Assembly (NCBI RefSeq): GCF_009728995.1
Contig: NZ_VTZW01000007.1
Location: forward strand, 186,001 to 250,000
From: Streptomonospora sp. PA3
Lineage (GTDB): Bacteria; Actinomycetota; Actinomycetes; Streptosporangiales; Streptosporangiaceae
Direction of reading: 5' to 3'
Length of the DNA stretch: 64,000 nucleotides
In this document: positions 7,506-15,729 of the stretch, piece after piece
Layout: the number at the start of each line of letters is the position of its first letter
How positions within the stretch are numbered: position 1 is the stretch's first letter
Position numbers and translations under genes: made by a program
The notes under the pieces: generated by a model
Database searches by the model: none
Seen by the model: the letters and a program-made list of their open reading frames with translations, nothing else
What the model was told of the DNA's origin: nothing

Positions 7506-9158
7506 ATGTCCGACGTCCCCCGATCCCCCCAATCCCCCGGCCCCGAAACCCCGCCCGCCGCCCCCGCGGCCGGGCCGCTCCCCTCCCCCGCCGCCCGGAC
7601 CCCCACCCGGCGCCGTGCGCTGGCGGCGGGCACCGCCACGCTCGGCGCCGCCGCGCTGGGCGCGGGGACCCTGGGCGCCTCCCCGGCCTGGGCCGAGCCC
7701 GGCGCGGGCCGCGGCCGAAGGATCACCGACCCCTTCACCCTCGGGGTGGCCTCGGGCGACCCGCTGCCCGACGGGTTCGTGCTGTGGACGCGGCTGGCGC
7801 CCGAGCCCCTGGCCGAGGACGGGCACGGCGGCATGCCCGACCGCCGCGTGCGGGTGCGCTGGCAGGTGGCCGCCGATGAGCGGTTCCGCCGCGTCGTGGC
7901 GGCCGGAGCCGAGTTCGCCCGGCCCGAGGAGGGCCACTCGGTGCACGTCGAGGTGCACGGGCTGCGGCCGGGTGCGGAGTACTTCTACCGCTTCCGCGTG
8001 GGGCGGGAGTTCTCTCCGGTGGGGCGCACCAAGACCGCGCCGCGGCCCGGGGACCGGCTGGACCGCTTCGCCTTCGCGTTCGCCAGCTGCCAGAACTTCC
8101 CCTCCGGCTACTACACCGCCCACGCCCACATGGCCCAGGAGGATCTGGACCTGGTGTGCTTTCTGGGCGACTACATCTACGAGGGCGGTGCCCAGGGCGA
8201 GCTGGGCCGCGGGCACCTGCCCGCCCGCGAGGTGTTCTCTCTCGCCGACTACCGCGTCCGCCACGCCCAGCACAAGACCGACGAGGATCTGCAGGCCGCC
8301 CACGCCGCCTTCCCCTGGGCGGTGGTCTTCGACGACCACGAGGTCGAGAACAACTGGGCCGACGACATCTCCGAGGCCGACGACGAGCCCGATCAGGATC
8401 CGGAGGTCTTCCTGCGGCGGCGCGCCCGCGCGTTCCAGGTCTACTACGAGCACATGCCGCTGCGCCGCGCCCAGCGGCCGCGGGGGGCCGCCATGCAGCT
8501 GTTCCGCCGGCTGACCTTCGGCGATCTGGTCGACGTCCACCTGCTCGACACCCGCCAGTACCGCAGCGACCAGGTCGGTGACGCCGGCCACGCCGACCCG
8601 GGGCGCACGCTGCTGGGCGCTCGGCAGCGCGAGTGGCTGCTGGAGGGGCTGCACGGGCCGACCGCGCGCTGGAACGTGCTGGCTCAGCAGGTGTTCTTCT
8701 CCCAGCGCCAGTTCCTGGCTCCCCCGGAGTCCAACTTCACCAACGACGGCTGGGACGGCTACCGCTACGAGCGCGACCGCATCCGCGACCAGCTGGCCTC
8801 GGGTCCCTCCAACCCGGTGGTGATCACCGGCGACGTCCACGCGAACTACCTGTGCGACGTCAAGGCCGACTTCGACGACCCGGATTCGGCCACGGTCGCC
8901 ACCGAACTGGTGGGTACCTCGATCACCAGCGGCGGCGACGGCGAGGACCAGCGGCCCGGCGACCTGGTGCAGCTGGAGCAGAACCCGCACATCAAGCTCA
9001 TCAACCGCCGCCGGGGCTATGTGCGCAACCAGGTCTCGCGCGACCAGTGGCGGACGGACTACCGCATCGTGGACTACGTGAGCCGGCGGGGCGCGCCGGT
9101 CCGGGACCTGGCGACGTGTGTGATCGAAGAGGGGCGGCCCGGTGCGCAGCAGGTGTAG
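7506..9158 (+). CDS. phoD: PhoD-family alkaline phosphatase, Tat-exported
   Basis: A 550-residue secreted phosphodiesterase/phosphomonoesterase that releases phosphate from organic esters outside the cell. The N-terminus carries a twin-arginine signal (PTRRRALAAGTATLG, about residues 32-46) followed by a hydrophobic run and an Ala-x-Ala-like cleavage region near PAWAEPG. The mature part begins with the family entry FTLGVASGDPLPDGFVLWTRL. The metal-site segments are SCQNFPSGYYTAH, FLGDYIYEGG, VVFDDHEVENNWADD and TGDVHANYLCD, as expected for the PhoD Ca/Fe centre. A GAGGAG ribosome binding site precedes the ATG. No convincing PhoP box was found upstream. It is followed by two hairpins. Confidence 0.92.
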   Translation: MSDVPRSPQSPGPETPPAAPAAGPLPSPAARTPTRRRALAAGTATLGAAALGAGTLGASPAWAEPGAGRGRRITDPFTLGVASGDPLPDGFVLWTRLAPEPLAEDGHGGMPDRRVRVRWQVAADERFRRVVAAGAEFARPEEGHSVHVEVHGLRPGAEYFYRFRVGREFSPVGRTKTAPRPGDRLDRFAFAFASCQNFPSGYYTAHAHMAQEDLDLVCFLGDYIYEGGAQGELGRGHLPAREVFSLADYRVRHAQHKTDEDLQAAHAAFPWAVVFDDHEVENNWADDISEADDEPDQDPEVFLRRRARAFQVYYEHMPLRRAQRPRGAAMQLFRRLTFGDLVDVHLLDTRQYRSDQVGDAGHADPGRTLLGARQREWLLEGLHGPTARWNVLAQQVFFSQRQFLAPPESNFTNDGWDGYRYERDRIRDQLASGPSNPVVITGDVHANYLCDVKADFDDPDSATVATELVGTSITSGGDGEDQRPGDLVQLEQNPHIKLINRRRGYVRNQVSRDQWRTDYRIVDYVSRRGAPVRDLATCVIEEGRPGAQQV

Positions 9159-9180
9159 ATAGGAAGGTGAGGTTCTGAAC

Positions 9181-9217
9181 ACCCCCGTCTTTACGAAGTA
9201 GATTCGTAAATCGGGGT
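9181..9217. repeat. AT-rich inverted repeat between phoD and the terminator
   Basis: The arms TTTACGAA (9190-9197) and TTCGTAAA (9203-9210) are perfect reverse complements around a 5-base loop. Outer bases ACCCC and GGGGT extend the symmetry. This is AT-rich in a very GC-rich setting, which suggests a protein-binding site or an additional terminator hairpin rather than chance. Confidence 0.5.
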
Positions 9218-9240
9218 GCGGACCCGCGCCCGGCATGAGA

Positions 9241-9275
9241 ACGGCCCCCGGCGGGTCATGCCCGCCGGGGGCCGT
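9241..9275 (+). terminator. Intrinsic-type terminator hairpin after phoD
   Basis: A perfect 15-bp stem (left arm ACGGCCCCCGGCGGG, 9241-9255) with the loop TCATG and the exact complement at 9261-9275, followed by CTTCGTCTG. The U-rich tail is weak, as is usual in actinobacteria. It lies between phoD and the convergent response regulator and could stop transcription from both sides. Confidence 0.75.
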
Positions 9276-9491
9276 CTTCGTCTGCAGGCCGACGCGGTGG
9301 TCGCCTCTCGGCGCGTGGCACAACGCGGCTCCGTGGCCGTCCGGGGTCCAAGCCCCGAAACGCGGTATTCCGCGAAGGCGATGGGTGAGGCCCGGGGGAC
9401 ACTTATTACCGCATCGACCTGCACCCGGCCCAACGACACGGTTCGGCCCGCTATTCCCACGGCCGCCGACCCGGGGCCGCCGCGGCGCGGA

Positions 9492-10157
9492 TCAGCCGGA
9501 TGCGGCGCCCTGGCCGGGGCGGATCAGACCGGAGTCGTAGGCGGCCACCACCGCCTGGGTGCGGTCGCGCACCGACAGCTTGGCCAGGACCGAGGAGACA
9601 TGGGTCTTGACCGTCTCCACGCCCACGAACAGCTCCGCGGCGATCTCGGCGTTGGACATCCCCCGCGCGACCAGCCGCAGCGTGGCGGCCTCCCGGTCGG
9701 TCAGCGCGGCCACGGCCCGCGCCGCGGGGGTGTCGGCCGCGCCCGCCGCCGCGGCCAGGCGGCGGATGGCGCCGGGAAACAGCAGGGAGTCGCCGCGCAC
9801 CACCAGCCGCAGCGCGTCCAGGATCTGCTCGGGCCGGCTGCGTTTGAGCAGGAACCCGCGGGCGCCGGCGCGCAGCGCCCCGTAGACGTAGTCGTCGTTC
9901 TCGAAGGTGGTCAGCACCATCACGGCCGGCCCCCGGTCCAGGGAGCGCTCCAGCGCCCGCGTGGCCTCGATGCCGTCCAGGCGCGGCATGCGCACGTCCA
10001 TGAGCACGACGTCGGGGCGGTGGCGGCGGACCATGTCCACCACGCCGGTGCCGTCGGCCTCTTCGGCGACCACCGACAGGTCCTCTTCGGCGTCGATGAG
10101 GGCGCGCAGGCCCGCGCGGATGAGTTCCTCGTCGTCGACGAGCGCCACGGTGATCAC
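9492..10157 (-). CDS. NarL/FixJ-type response regulator
   Basis: A 221-residue transcription factor. The receiver domain (about 1-120) has the acidic pair in ALVDDEELIRAG, the phosphoacceptor Asp in VVLMDVRMPRLDG, the Thr in MVLTTFEND and the Lys in GFLLKRSRPEQ. The C-terminal LuxR-type helix-turn-helix reads LTDREAATLRLVARGMSNAEIA then VGVETVKTHVSSVLAKL. Its GTG start overlaps the stop of the upstream histidine kinase by four bases (10154-10157), so the pair is translationally coupled. Target genes are unknown; the divergent amino-acid permease is one candidate by proximity. Confidence 0.93.
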   Translation of the reverse strand: MITVALVDDEELIRAGLRALIDAEEDLSVVAEEADGTGVVDMVRRHRPDVVLMDVRMPRLDGIEATRALERSLDRGPAVMVLTTFENDDYVYGALRAGARGFLLKRSRPEQILDALRLVVRGDSLLFPGAIRRLAAAAGAADTPAARAVAALTDREAATLRLVARGMSNAEIAAELFVGVETVKTHVSSVLAKLSVRDRTQAVVAAYDSGLIRPGQGAASG

Positions 10158-11428
10158 GGTGCGTCCTTCCAGGAGACGGCGGCGCGCAGCCGCCACTGCC
10201 CGTCCTCGGCTCCGGCCTGCAGGGTGCCGCCGAGCAGGCGCAGCCGCTCGCGCATGCCCCCCAGCCCGCGTCCGCCCGAGCGGGCGCCGCGGGCGCGGCC
10301 GGAGGGTGGGTCGGGCAGGGGGTTGGCGATCTCGACCTCCAGGCTGTCGGGGCCCGCGCGCAGGTGCAGGTCGACGGGCACGGGGCCGGCGTGGCGCAGC
10401 ACGTTGGTGAGCCCTTCCTGGCAGATGCGGTAGGTCTCGCGGGAGACGACGCCGGGCACGGCGGCGGGGTCGCCCTCGACGCGGGCGGTGACCCGGGCTC
10501 CGATGGCGCGGGTGGCCTCCAGCAGCGCCTCCAGGTGCGACAGGTCGCGCTGGGGGGCGGTGGTGGGCCGCTCCTCGCGCAGCAGGCCCAGCACGTGGTC
10601 GAGTTCGGCGGTGGCGGTGCGGGCCTGCTCGGCGATGGCCTCCAGCGCCGAGCGGGCGAAGGCGGGGTCGGTGTCGATGACGCGGGCGGCGGTGCCGGCC
10701 TGCAGGCTGACCGCCGAGAGGGCGTGGCCGATGGAGTCGTGCAGTTCGCGGGCGAGCCGGTTGCGTTCGGCCAGGGTCTCGGCTCGCTGCTGGGCCGCGG
10801 CCAGCCGTTCGGCGGCCGAGGGGCCCAGCAGCAGCGGCGCCAGGGAGGACATGAGCGCGCCGAGGGCGGCCATGGCATAGACCACCGCCAGCAGGACGGC
10901 GGCGCCGGCGAATGGGGCGGCGATGCGCTGGGCGGGGGTGAGCGGGCCGGGACCGAAGGGGTTGAGGAAGCCCTCCAGGAGCATGCGGGGGTCGGGGGCC
11001 AGGGCGGTGGCGGCCAGTACCGCGGCCTGGGTCAGCCCGACCATGGTGGCCAGGCATGCGAGGAAGCCCAGCAGCAGGTGCAGCACGAGCCACAGGGCGG
11101 TGCGCAGGCGGGTGCGGGCGGTGGCGGCCTCGGCGACCTCTTCGGCGCTCAGCGCGCCGGTGACCAGGGCGCGCACCAGGTGGGCCTCGGTGGTGCGCAC
11201 GCCGGGCAGCCAGGCGCTTGCCCCCACCAGCAGCAGGGCCGGGACCAGGCCCACCAGCAGGGCGGGGCCGGGGGCGTCGGTGGCGGCGGTGCCGGCGATG
11301 ACCAGCGAGCTGAGCACGGCGGTGGCCATCAGGTAGGGCGTGAAGACCACGCCGCCCAGGATCAGGTGGACCCAGCGGGTGTAGGTGGCGGCCTGCAGGA
11401 GTGGTCGCAGCGGCCGGATGAGCAGCAC
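10154..11428 (-). CDS. NarL-family sensor histidine kinase
   Basis: A membrane sensor kinase of about 424 residues, partner of the response regulator it overlaps. The N-terminal half has several hydrophobic segments (about residues 10-215) with no large extracytoplasmic domain, so it may sense within the membrane. The HisKA_3 dimerisation helix contains RNRLARELHDSIGHALSAVS with the phosphoacceptor His; the C-terminal HATPase has the N-box QEGLTNVLRHAG and a glycine-rich GGRGLGGMRERLRLLGG. The GTG at 11428 is chosen because it begins just before the first membrane segment; the frame stays open to 11527. The stimulus is unknown. Confidence 0.88.
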   Translation of the reverse strand: MLLIRPLRPLLQAATYTRWVHLILGGVVFTPYLMATAVLSSLVIAGTAATDAPGPALLVGLVPALLLVGASAWLPGVRTTEAHLVRALVTGALSAEEVAEAATARTRLRTALWLVLHLLLGFLACLATMVGLTQAAVLAATALAPDPRMLLEGFLNPFGPGPLTPAQRIAAPFAGAAVLLAVVYAMAALGALMSSLAPLLLGPSAAERLAAAQQRAETLAERNRLARELHDSIGHALSAVSLQAGTAARVIDTDPAFARSALEAIAEQARTATAELDHVLGLLREERPTTAPQRDLSHLEALLEATRAIGARVTARVEGDPAAVPGVVSRETYRICQEGLTNVLRHAGPVPVDLHLRAGPDSLEVEIANPLPDPPSGRARGARSGGRGLGGMRERLRLLGGTLQAGAEDGQWRLRAAVSWKDAP

Positions 11429-11533
11429 GAGGCGATGATCGCACGCGGCGCGGGACGGGCGCCTCCCCCGGCGGGGGGAGGCGGCGGGCGCGGTGCGCAG
11501 GGTGGCCGTGGGTGAGCACGGCGCCACAGCCGA

Positions 11534-11539
11534 TACCCT
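11534..11539 (+). promoter_or_regulatory. -10 element of a leaderless promoter for the permease
   Basis: TACCCT lies eight bases before the GTG at 11548. This supports GTG 11548 over the ATG at 11542, which would be only two bases from the -10 box. Confidence 0.5.
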
Positions 11540-11547
11540 CGATGCCC

Positions 11548-13011
11548 GTGACCTGGGACCGCACTTCTACCACGACCTCTTTCGGCACCGCGGAGCTGGC
11601 GCACTCGCTGCGGCGGCGGCACATGGCGATGATCGCCATCGGCGGGGCGGTGGGCGCCGGGCTGTTCATCGGCTCGGGGGCGGTGATCAGCACCGCCGGT
11701 CCGGCCGCGGTGCTGTCCTATGCGCTGGCGGGCCTGCTGGTGCTGCTGACGCTGCGCGCGCTGGGCGAGATGGTGGTGGCCCGGCCCTCGGCCGGGTCGT
11801 TCTCCGACTACGCCCGCATGGCGCTGGGCCCGCGCGCCGGGTTCTGCATCGGCTGGCTGTACTGGTGGATGTATTCGGTGCTGGTGGCGGCGGAGTCGGT
11901 GGCGGGCGCGGCGATCCTGGGGTCGTGGGTGCCGCTTCCGGGGTGGCTGCTGGCGCTGGGGCTGCTGCTGGTGATGACCGGGGCCAACCTGGTCTCGGTG
12001 CGCATGTTCGGCGAGACCGAGACGCTGTTCTCGCTGGTCAAGGTCGCCACGATCGTGGTGTTCCTGGTGCTGGGCGGGCTGTTCGCGCTGGGCCTGTGGC
12101 CGGGGGCGGGCGGTCCGACGGTGGAGAACCTGTGGGTCCACGGCGGCTTCGCGCCCGAGGGGTGGGGCGCGGTGCTGGCGGCGACGGTGGTCGTGCTGTT
12201 CTCCTTCGGCGGTGTGGAGATCGTGACGATCGCGGCCGGGGAGAGCGACGAGCCCGAGCGGGGGGTCGCGCGGGCCACGACCAACGTGCTCTGGCGCATC
12301 GGGCTGTTCTATGTGGCCTCGATCCTGGTGGTGGTCGCGGTGCTGCCGTGGGACACCGCCGAGCTGCTGCGCAGCCCGTTCGTGGCGGTGATGGAGCGGG
12401 TGGGGGTGCCCGCGGCGCCGCTGGTGATGGAGGTGGTGGTCTTCGTCGCGGTGCTGAGCGTGCTGAACGCGGCCCTGTACACCTCCTCGCGGATGCTGCA
12501 CGTGCTCACGCGCCAGGGCGACGCGCCGCGCGCGCTGTCGGCGGTGGGGCGGCGCGGCGTGCCCCGGCGGGCGATCCTGCTGGGCACGGTGGTGGGCTAT
12601 GCCTCGGTGGTCGGCAACTACCTGTGGCCCGAGACGGTGTTCGCGTTCCTGGTGGCCTCCATCGGGGCGATCCTGGTGGTGCTGTTCGTGACGATCGTGG
12701 TCTCCCAGCTGGTGCTGGGACGGCGGCTGCGCCGGGAGGACCCCGCGGCGCTGCGGTTTCGGATGTGGGGTTTTCCGTATCTGAGCTGGGCGGCGCTGAT
12801 GGGGCTGGTGGCCGTGCTGGGCGCGATGGCGCTGCTGCCCGATCAGCGGCTGCCGCTGCTGGCGACGCTGGCGGCGGTGGCGGTGTCGCTGGTGGCCTAT
12901 GAGCTGCGCCGGCGTTGGGGGCGCCGCCCGGTGAGCCGGGTGCCGCTGGGCTCCTCCGCCGCGCCCGGTGCCGGGACCGGCGCGGAGGAGGACGGCCCCG
13001 GCCGGCAGTGA
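11548..13011 (+). CDS. Amino-acid permease (APC superfamily, GabP/AnsP-like)
   Basis: A 487-residue cytoplasmic-membrane transporter with about 12 hydrophobic segments. The N-terminal signature LRRRHMAMIAIGGAVGAGLF is the classical start of the amino-acid transporter family, followed by IGSGAVISTAGPAAVLSYA. The middle contains FSFGGVEIVTIAAGESDEPE, the conserved Gly/Glu motif of TM6. It most likely imports an amino acid or GABA by proton symport; specificity cannot be assigned. The start at GTG 11548 is set by the -10 box. It is divergent from the two-component pair, with about 120 bases of shared control region. Confidence 0.9.
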   Translation: MTWDRTSTTTSFGTAELAHSLRRRHMAMIAIGGAVGAGLFIGSGAVISTAGPAAVLSYALAGLLVLLTLRALGEMVVARPSAGSFSDYARMALGPRAGFCIGWLYWWMYSVLVAAESVAGAAILGSWVPLPGWLLALGLLLVMTGANLVSVRMFGETETLFSLVKVATIVVFLVLGGLFALGLWPGAGGPTVENLWVHGGFAPEGWGAVLAATVVVLFSFGGVEIVTIAAGESDEPERGVARATTNVLWRIGLFYVASILVVVAVLPWDTAELLRSPFVAVMERVGVPAAPLVMEVVVFVAVLSVLNAALYTSSRMLHVLTRQGDAPRALSAVGRRGVPRRAILLGTVVGYASVVGNYLWPETVFAFLVASIGAILVVLFVTIVVSQLVLGRRLRREDPAALRFRMWGFPYLSWAALMGLVAVLGAMALLPDQRLPLLATLAAVAVSLVAYELRRRWGRRPVSRVPLGSSAAPGAGTGAEEDGPGRQ

Positions 13012-13091
13012 GCGCCCCACCGCCGCCGGTGCGGCCGCGGGGTCGGCGTCGGCGCGGGCACCCCGGAGGACGGCGGCGGCGGGCGCGCTCG

Positions 13092-13097
13092 TAGGCT
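13092..13097 (+). promoter_or_regulatory. -10 element of a leaderless promoter for the NUDIX gene
   Basis: TAGGCT lies six bases before the GTG at 13104 and no ribosome binding site is present. Confidence 0.5.
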
Positions 13098-13103
13098 GGC
13101 GGT

Positions 13104-13598
13104 GTGCAGGCCGACTCGGAGTTCGCGTTCTTCGACGGGCTGCCCCGCACGCGGGGGGCCGCGGCCGCGCTGCTGCGTAGCGGCGACGGCCGGCTGCTGC
13201 TGGTCAAGCCCACCTACAAGCCCGGCTGGTCGCTGCCCGGCGGGGTGATCGAGCAGGGCGAGTCGCCGCTGGAGGCCTGCCGGCGCGAGTGCGCCGAGGA
13301 ACTGGGGCTGGTCCCGGCGCTGGCGGGGCTGGTGTGCGTGGACTGGCTGCCGCCCCACCTGCACCCCGACGGGCGGCCGGCGACCGTGTTCGTCTTCGCG
13401 GGCGCGCTGGCCGAGGCCGACTTCGCGCGGGTGCGGCTGCCGGCCGAGGAGCTCAGCGACGCCGTGCTGGCCCCGCCGCAGGATCTGGGAGCCCTGCTGA
13501 GCGAAGGGGTGCACCGCCGTATCAGCGCCGCGGTGGCCGCAGCGGACACGGGCCGCACCTGTTACCTGGAGCACGGCCGCCCGGTGCTGGGCGCCTGA
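13104..13598 (+). CDS. NUDIX hydrolase
   Basis: A 164-residue nucleoside-diphosphate-linked hydrolase. The Nudix box is intact: GGVIEQGESPLEACRREC followed by AEELGL, with the REUXEE metal-binding glutamates, at about residues 49-72. The flanking strand LLLVKPTYKPGWSLPGG is typical. Likely roles are pool cleaning or cofactor turnover; the substrate is unassigned. The GTG start follows a -10 box directly, suggesting a leaderless message. It is followed by a pseudogene on the opposite strand. Confidence 0.9.
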   Translation: MQADSEFAFFDGLPRTRGAAAALLRSGDGRLLLVKPTYKPGWSLPGGVIEQGESPLEACRRECAEELGLVPALAGLVCVDWLPPHLHPDGRPATVFVFAGALAEADFARVRLPAEELSDAVLAPPQDLGALLSEGVHRRISAAVAAADTGRTCYLEHGRPVLGA

Positions 13599-13699
13599 GC
13601 CCCCTCCTCTCCCCCGCCGCCGGGTCGGCGCCTGCCGCGGCGGCCTTGCGGCGTTGGAGGCGAGCCTGACCAGGATGCCCCCGGTTCGGTCGGCACGGG

Positions 13700-14100
13700 T
13701 GTGTGATGGTGCGTGTCAACCGGGCCGGCTCGCCGTACTCGTCGCGGGTGAGGCCGTGGCGGCGGAAGCCCGGTTTGCCGAGCACTCGCTGGGAGGCGGT
13801 GTTCCAGATGCCAACCGTCGCCCACCACCGGCCGAATCCGCATGCCGCCGTGGCGCCGAGCACCGCTGCGGCGGCCGCGGTGGCATAGCCGTGTCCGTAT
13901 CCCGCTGGCGGAGTTCCCAGGCGATCTCAGGTTCCTCGGCGCCGGTCTGCCCGGCGGGTCGAACCGCTGTAGCCGATGAAGTCGTCTTCGGCCCGGCCCT
14001 GCACTGCGAGAAGGGCGATCCCCGATGATCGCATCGCCGCGTGCTGAGCCTCGATGCGCTGCCGCACGTCCTCGGCGGTCGGGGGCGCGGCGCCTCGCAC
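13700..14100 (-). pseudogene. Frameshifted GNAT (RimJ/RimL-like) acetyltransferase
   Basis: Reading the minus strand gives pieces of one GNAT protein in different frames. Upstream is TAEDVRQRIEAQHAAMR and EDDFIGYSG; then, after a shift, EEPEIAWELRQR; then, after a second shift, GYGHGYATAAAAAVLGATA and NTASQRVLGKPGFRRHGL, the acetyl-CoA site and C-terminal signature of the family. At least two frameshifts separate them, so no full protein can be made. Some N-terminal sequence also seems lost. The stretch lies between the NUDIX and ankyrin genes. Confidence 0.8.
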
Positions 14101-14128
14101 GGGGGCGCCGCGGTGGTGCGGCCCGGAG

Positions 14129-14548
14129 TCAGGACCCGTCGGCGGAGAACTTGCGCAGGTAGTGCGGCTTGTCGAACATCCGGGCCGCTTCCAGGGCCGA
14201 GGGCGTGCCGGCGGCGGGGTCGGCGCCGTGTCCGACCAGGACGTCGACGACCTCGTCCTCGCCTTTGAAGACCGCTCCGGCCAGGGGCGACTGCCCGCGG
14301 TCGTTGAGCCGGTCGACCTCGGCGCCGCGCTCGCACAGCAGGGCGGTGGTGCGGGCGTGGCCGTGGTAGGAGGCGAGCATCACCAGGGTGTCGCCCTTGT
14401 CGTTGGTGAGGTTCACGGGGACGCCGGCGTCGAGGTAGGCGGCGAGCAGGTCGGTCTCGCCGCGGCGGGCGAGATCGAAGACGCGGGTGGCGAGTTCGAC
14501 GACGTCGGGATCGGGCTCGGCGGCGCCTGCGGGATCTGTGTTGCTCAC
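14129..14548 (-). CDS. Ankyrin-repeat protein
   Basis: A small 139-residue soluble protein made of about three to four ankyrin repeats. Repeat helices are visible as VFDLARRGETDLLAAYLDAG, GDTLVMLASYHGHARTTALL, GQSPLAGAVFKGEDEVVDVL and PSALEAARMF. Each begins with the loop pattern DxG..PL or DKGDTLV. Such proteins mediate protein-protein contacts; homologues of this size are often found alone in actinobacteria with no known partner. The ATG at 14548 follows the acidic segment MSNTDPAGAAEPD. Confidence 0.88.
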   Translation of the reverse strand: MSNTDPAGAAEPDPDVVELATRVFDLARRGETDLLAAYLDAGVPVNLTNDKGDTLVMLASYHGHARTTALLCERGAEVDRLNDRGQSPLAGAVFKGEDEVVDVLVGHGADPAAGTPSALEAARMFDKPHYLRKFSADGS

Positions 14549-14964
14549 GGCTCCAGCCTAGGTCCTGGTGGAGCCGGGTGCGGCTGTCGCCGCCCGGGTG
14601 TCTGAGGGGCCGCTGTCGGTGCCGAGCGCGCCACCGGGGACGCCTCGGAGCGGCGCGGGCGCTGTCACGCAGGGTGAGTTTGCCCGGGTTTCGTTTGCCG
14701 ATCGACGGGATTTTCGGGCGTCCTCAACTGCGTCTTGCCACGGTGCGGGGTGGTGCGGTGACGGTGCGGACGGCCACGCATCGTGCCGACTATGTCCAGT
14801 TAGCGTCGAATGTCGCTATGGTGCATGCTCAACTCCCCGTGGAGTCGCGTCGGGCGGCGCCGCACGCGCGGGCACCCGCCCGCGGAGGCGTCGGCGGCCC
14901 ACCGAAACCCGGTGGCCGTGCCGCCGTGTCCGCTCGCCGCCCCTACACACCTAGGAGAAGACTC
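14549..14964. other. Intergenic control region between divergent genes
   Basis: This lies between the ankyrin gene (minus strand) and the small membrane protein (plus strand). I see no coding frame with family features. A relatively AT-rich patch around 14790-14822, with TATGGT at about 14815, may be the promoter of the plus-strand gene. A clear AGGAG ribosome binding site at 14953-14957 ends the stretch. Confidence 0.4.
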
Positions 14965-15465
14965 GTGCGACATTTCGTGGGATTCATCGTCGGACTGGTG
15001 CTCGCGCCCGTGCTCATGCTCGGCACCGGATGGGTGCTGCCCCGCTTCGCCGACCTCGAAGAGACCGGCCGGTCGATCCTCACCACCGGCGGCGTGGTGA
15101 CCCTGGGCGCCGCGTCCGTCGTGGCGCTGCTGATGGCACTGGTCCTGGTGCCGCCGGGGCTGACCCCGCTGCTGCCGGGAATCGCGGGGCTGACGCTGGC
15201 GGGGGCCACGGCCGTGGAGCTGCTGCGGCCCGCGCTGGTGGAGCGGGTGCCCGGCCTGCCCGGCGTGGAGGGCGCGCTGACGCTGCTGTCGATCGGGGCC
15301 TACCTGCCGCTGGCGCTGGTGCTGTTCGTTCCGATGCTGGTGCCCACCCGGTGGGTGGGCAAGGAGGCTCCCCAGGGCGTGACCGAGGAGGAGTACTTCG
15401 ACGGCCTCTACGACGAGGACTACGAGGACGGGGGCGCCGAGCCGCGGCGCGCGGCCCGGGCCTGA
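14965..15465 (+). CDS. Small actinobacterial membrane protein of unknown function
   Basis: A 166-residue integral membrane protein with about four hydrophobic segments: residues 2-22 (VGFIVGLVLAPVLMLGTGWV), 40-62, 66-85 and 108-127. The acidic cytoplasmic tail includes EEEYFDGLYDEDYEDGG. The GTG start has a strong AGGAG eight bases upstream. I do not recognise a characterised family. The Tyr/Asp/Glu-rich tail is the only distinctive feature and might be a docking segment. Confidence 0.8.
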   Translation: MRHFVGFIVGLVLAPVLMLGTGWVLPRFADLEETGRSILTTGGVVTLGAASVVALLMALVLVPPGLTPLLPGIAGLTLAGATAVELLRPALVERVPGLPGVEGALTLLSIGAYLPLALVLFVPMLVPTRWVGKEAPQGVTEEEYFDGLYDEDYEDGGAEPRRAARA

Positions 15466-15729
15466 GCCGCACGAGGCTGCCGGCTCCCCGTTCCCGGCAG
15501 ACCGCTGCAGCCCGGCCGGCCCGCCTGCGGCGACCGCGCCCGCCCGCGGTCGGGCGGCGGCGCAATCGCGCCGCGCAGAGGTCCGCCACCGCCTGCACGG
15601 CTCCCCCGGCGAACCGCGCAGGGCGCCGCGCGCAGCACGGCCCCGGTGCCGCAGCCGCGGGCGGCCCCGCCCCGCGGGGTATCCGGGGATTGCGCCCACC
15701 GCCGCCTCCGGCGCGCCGGTCCTCCCGGC

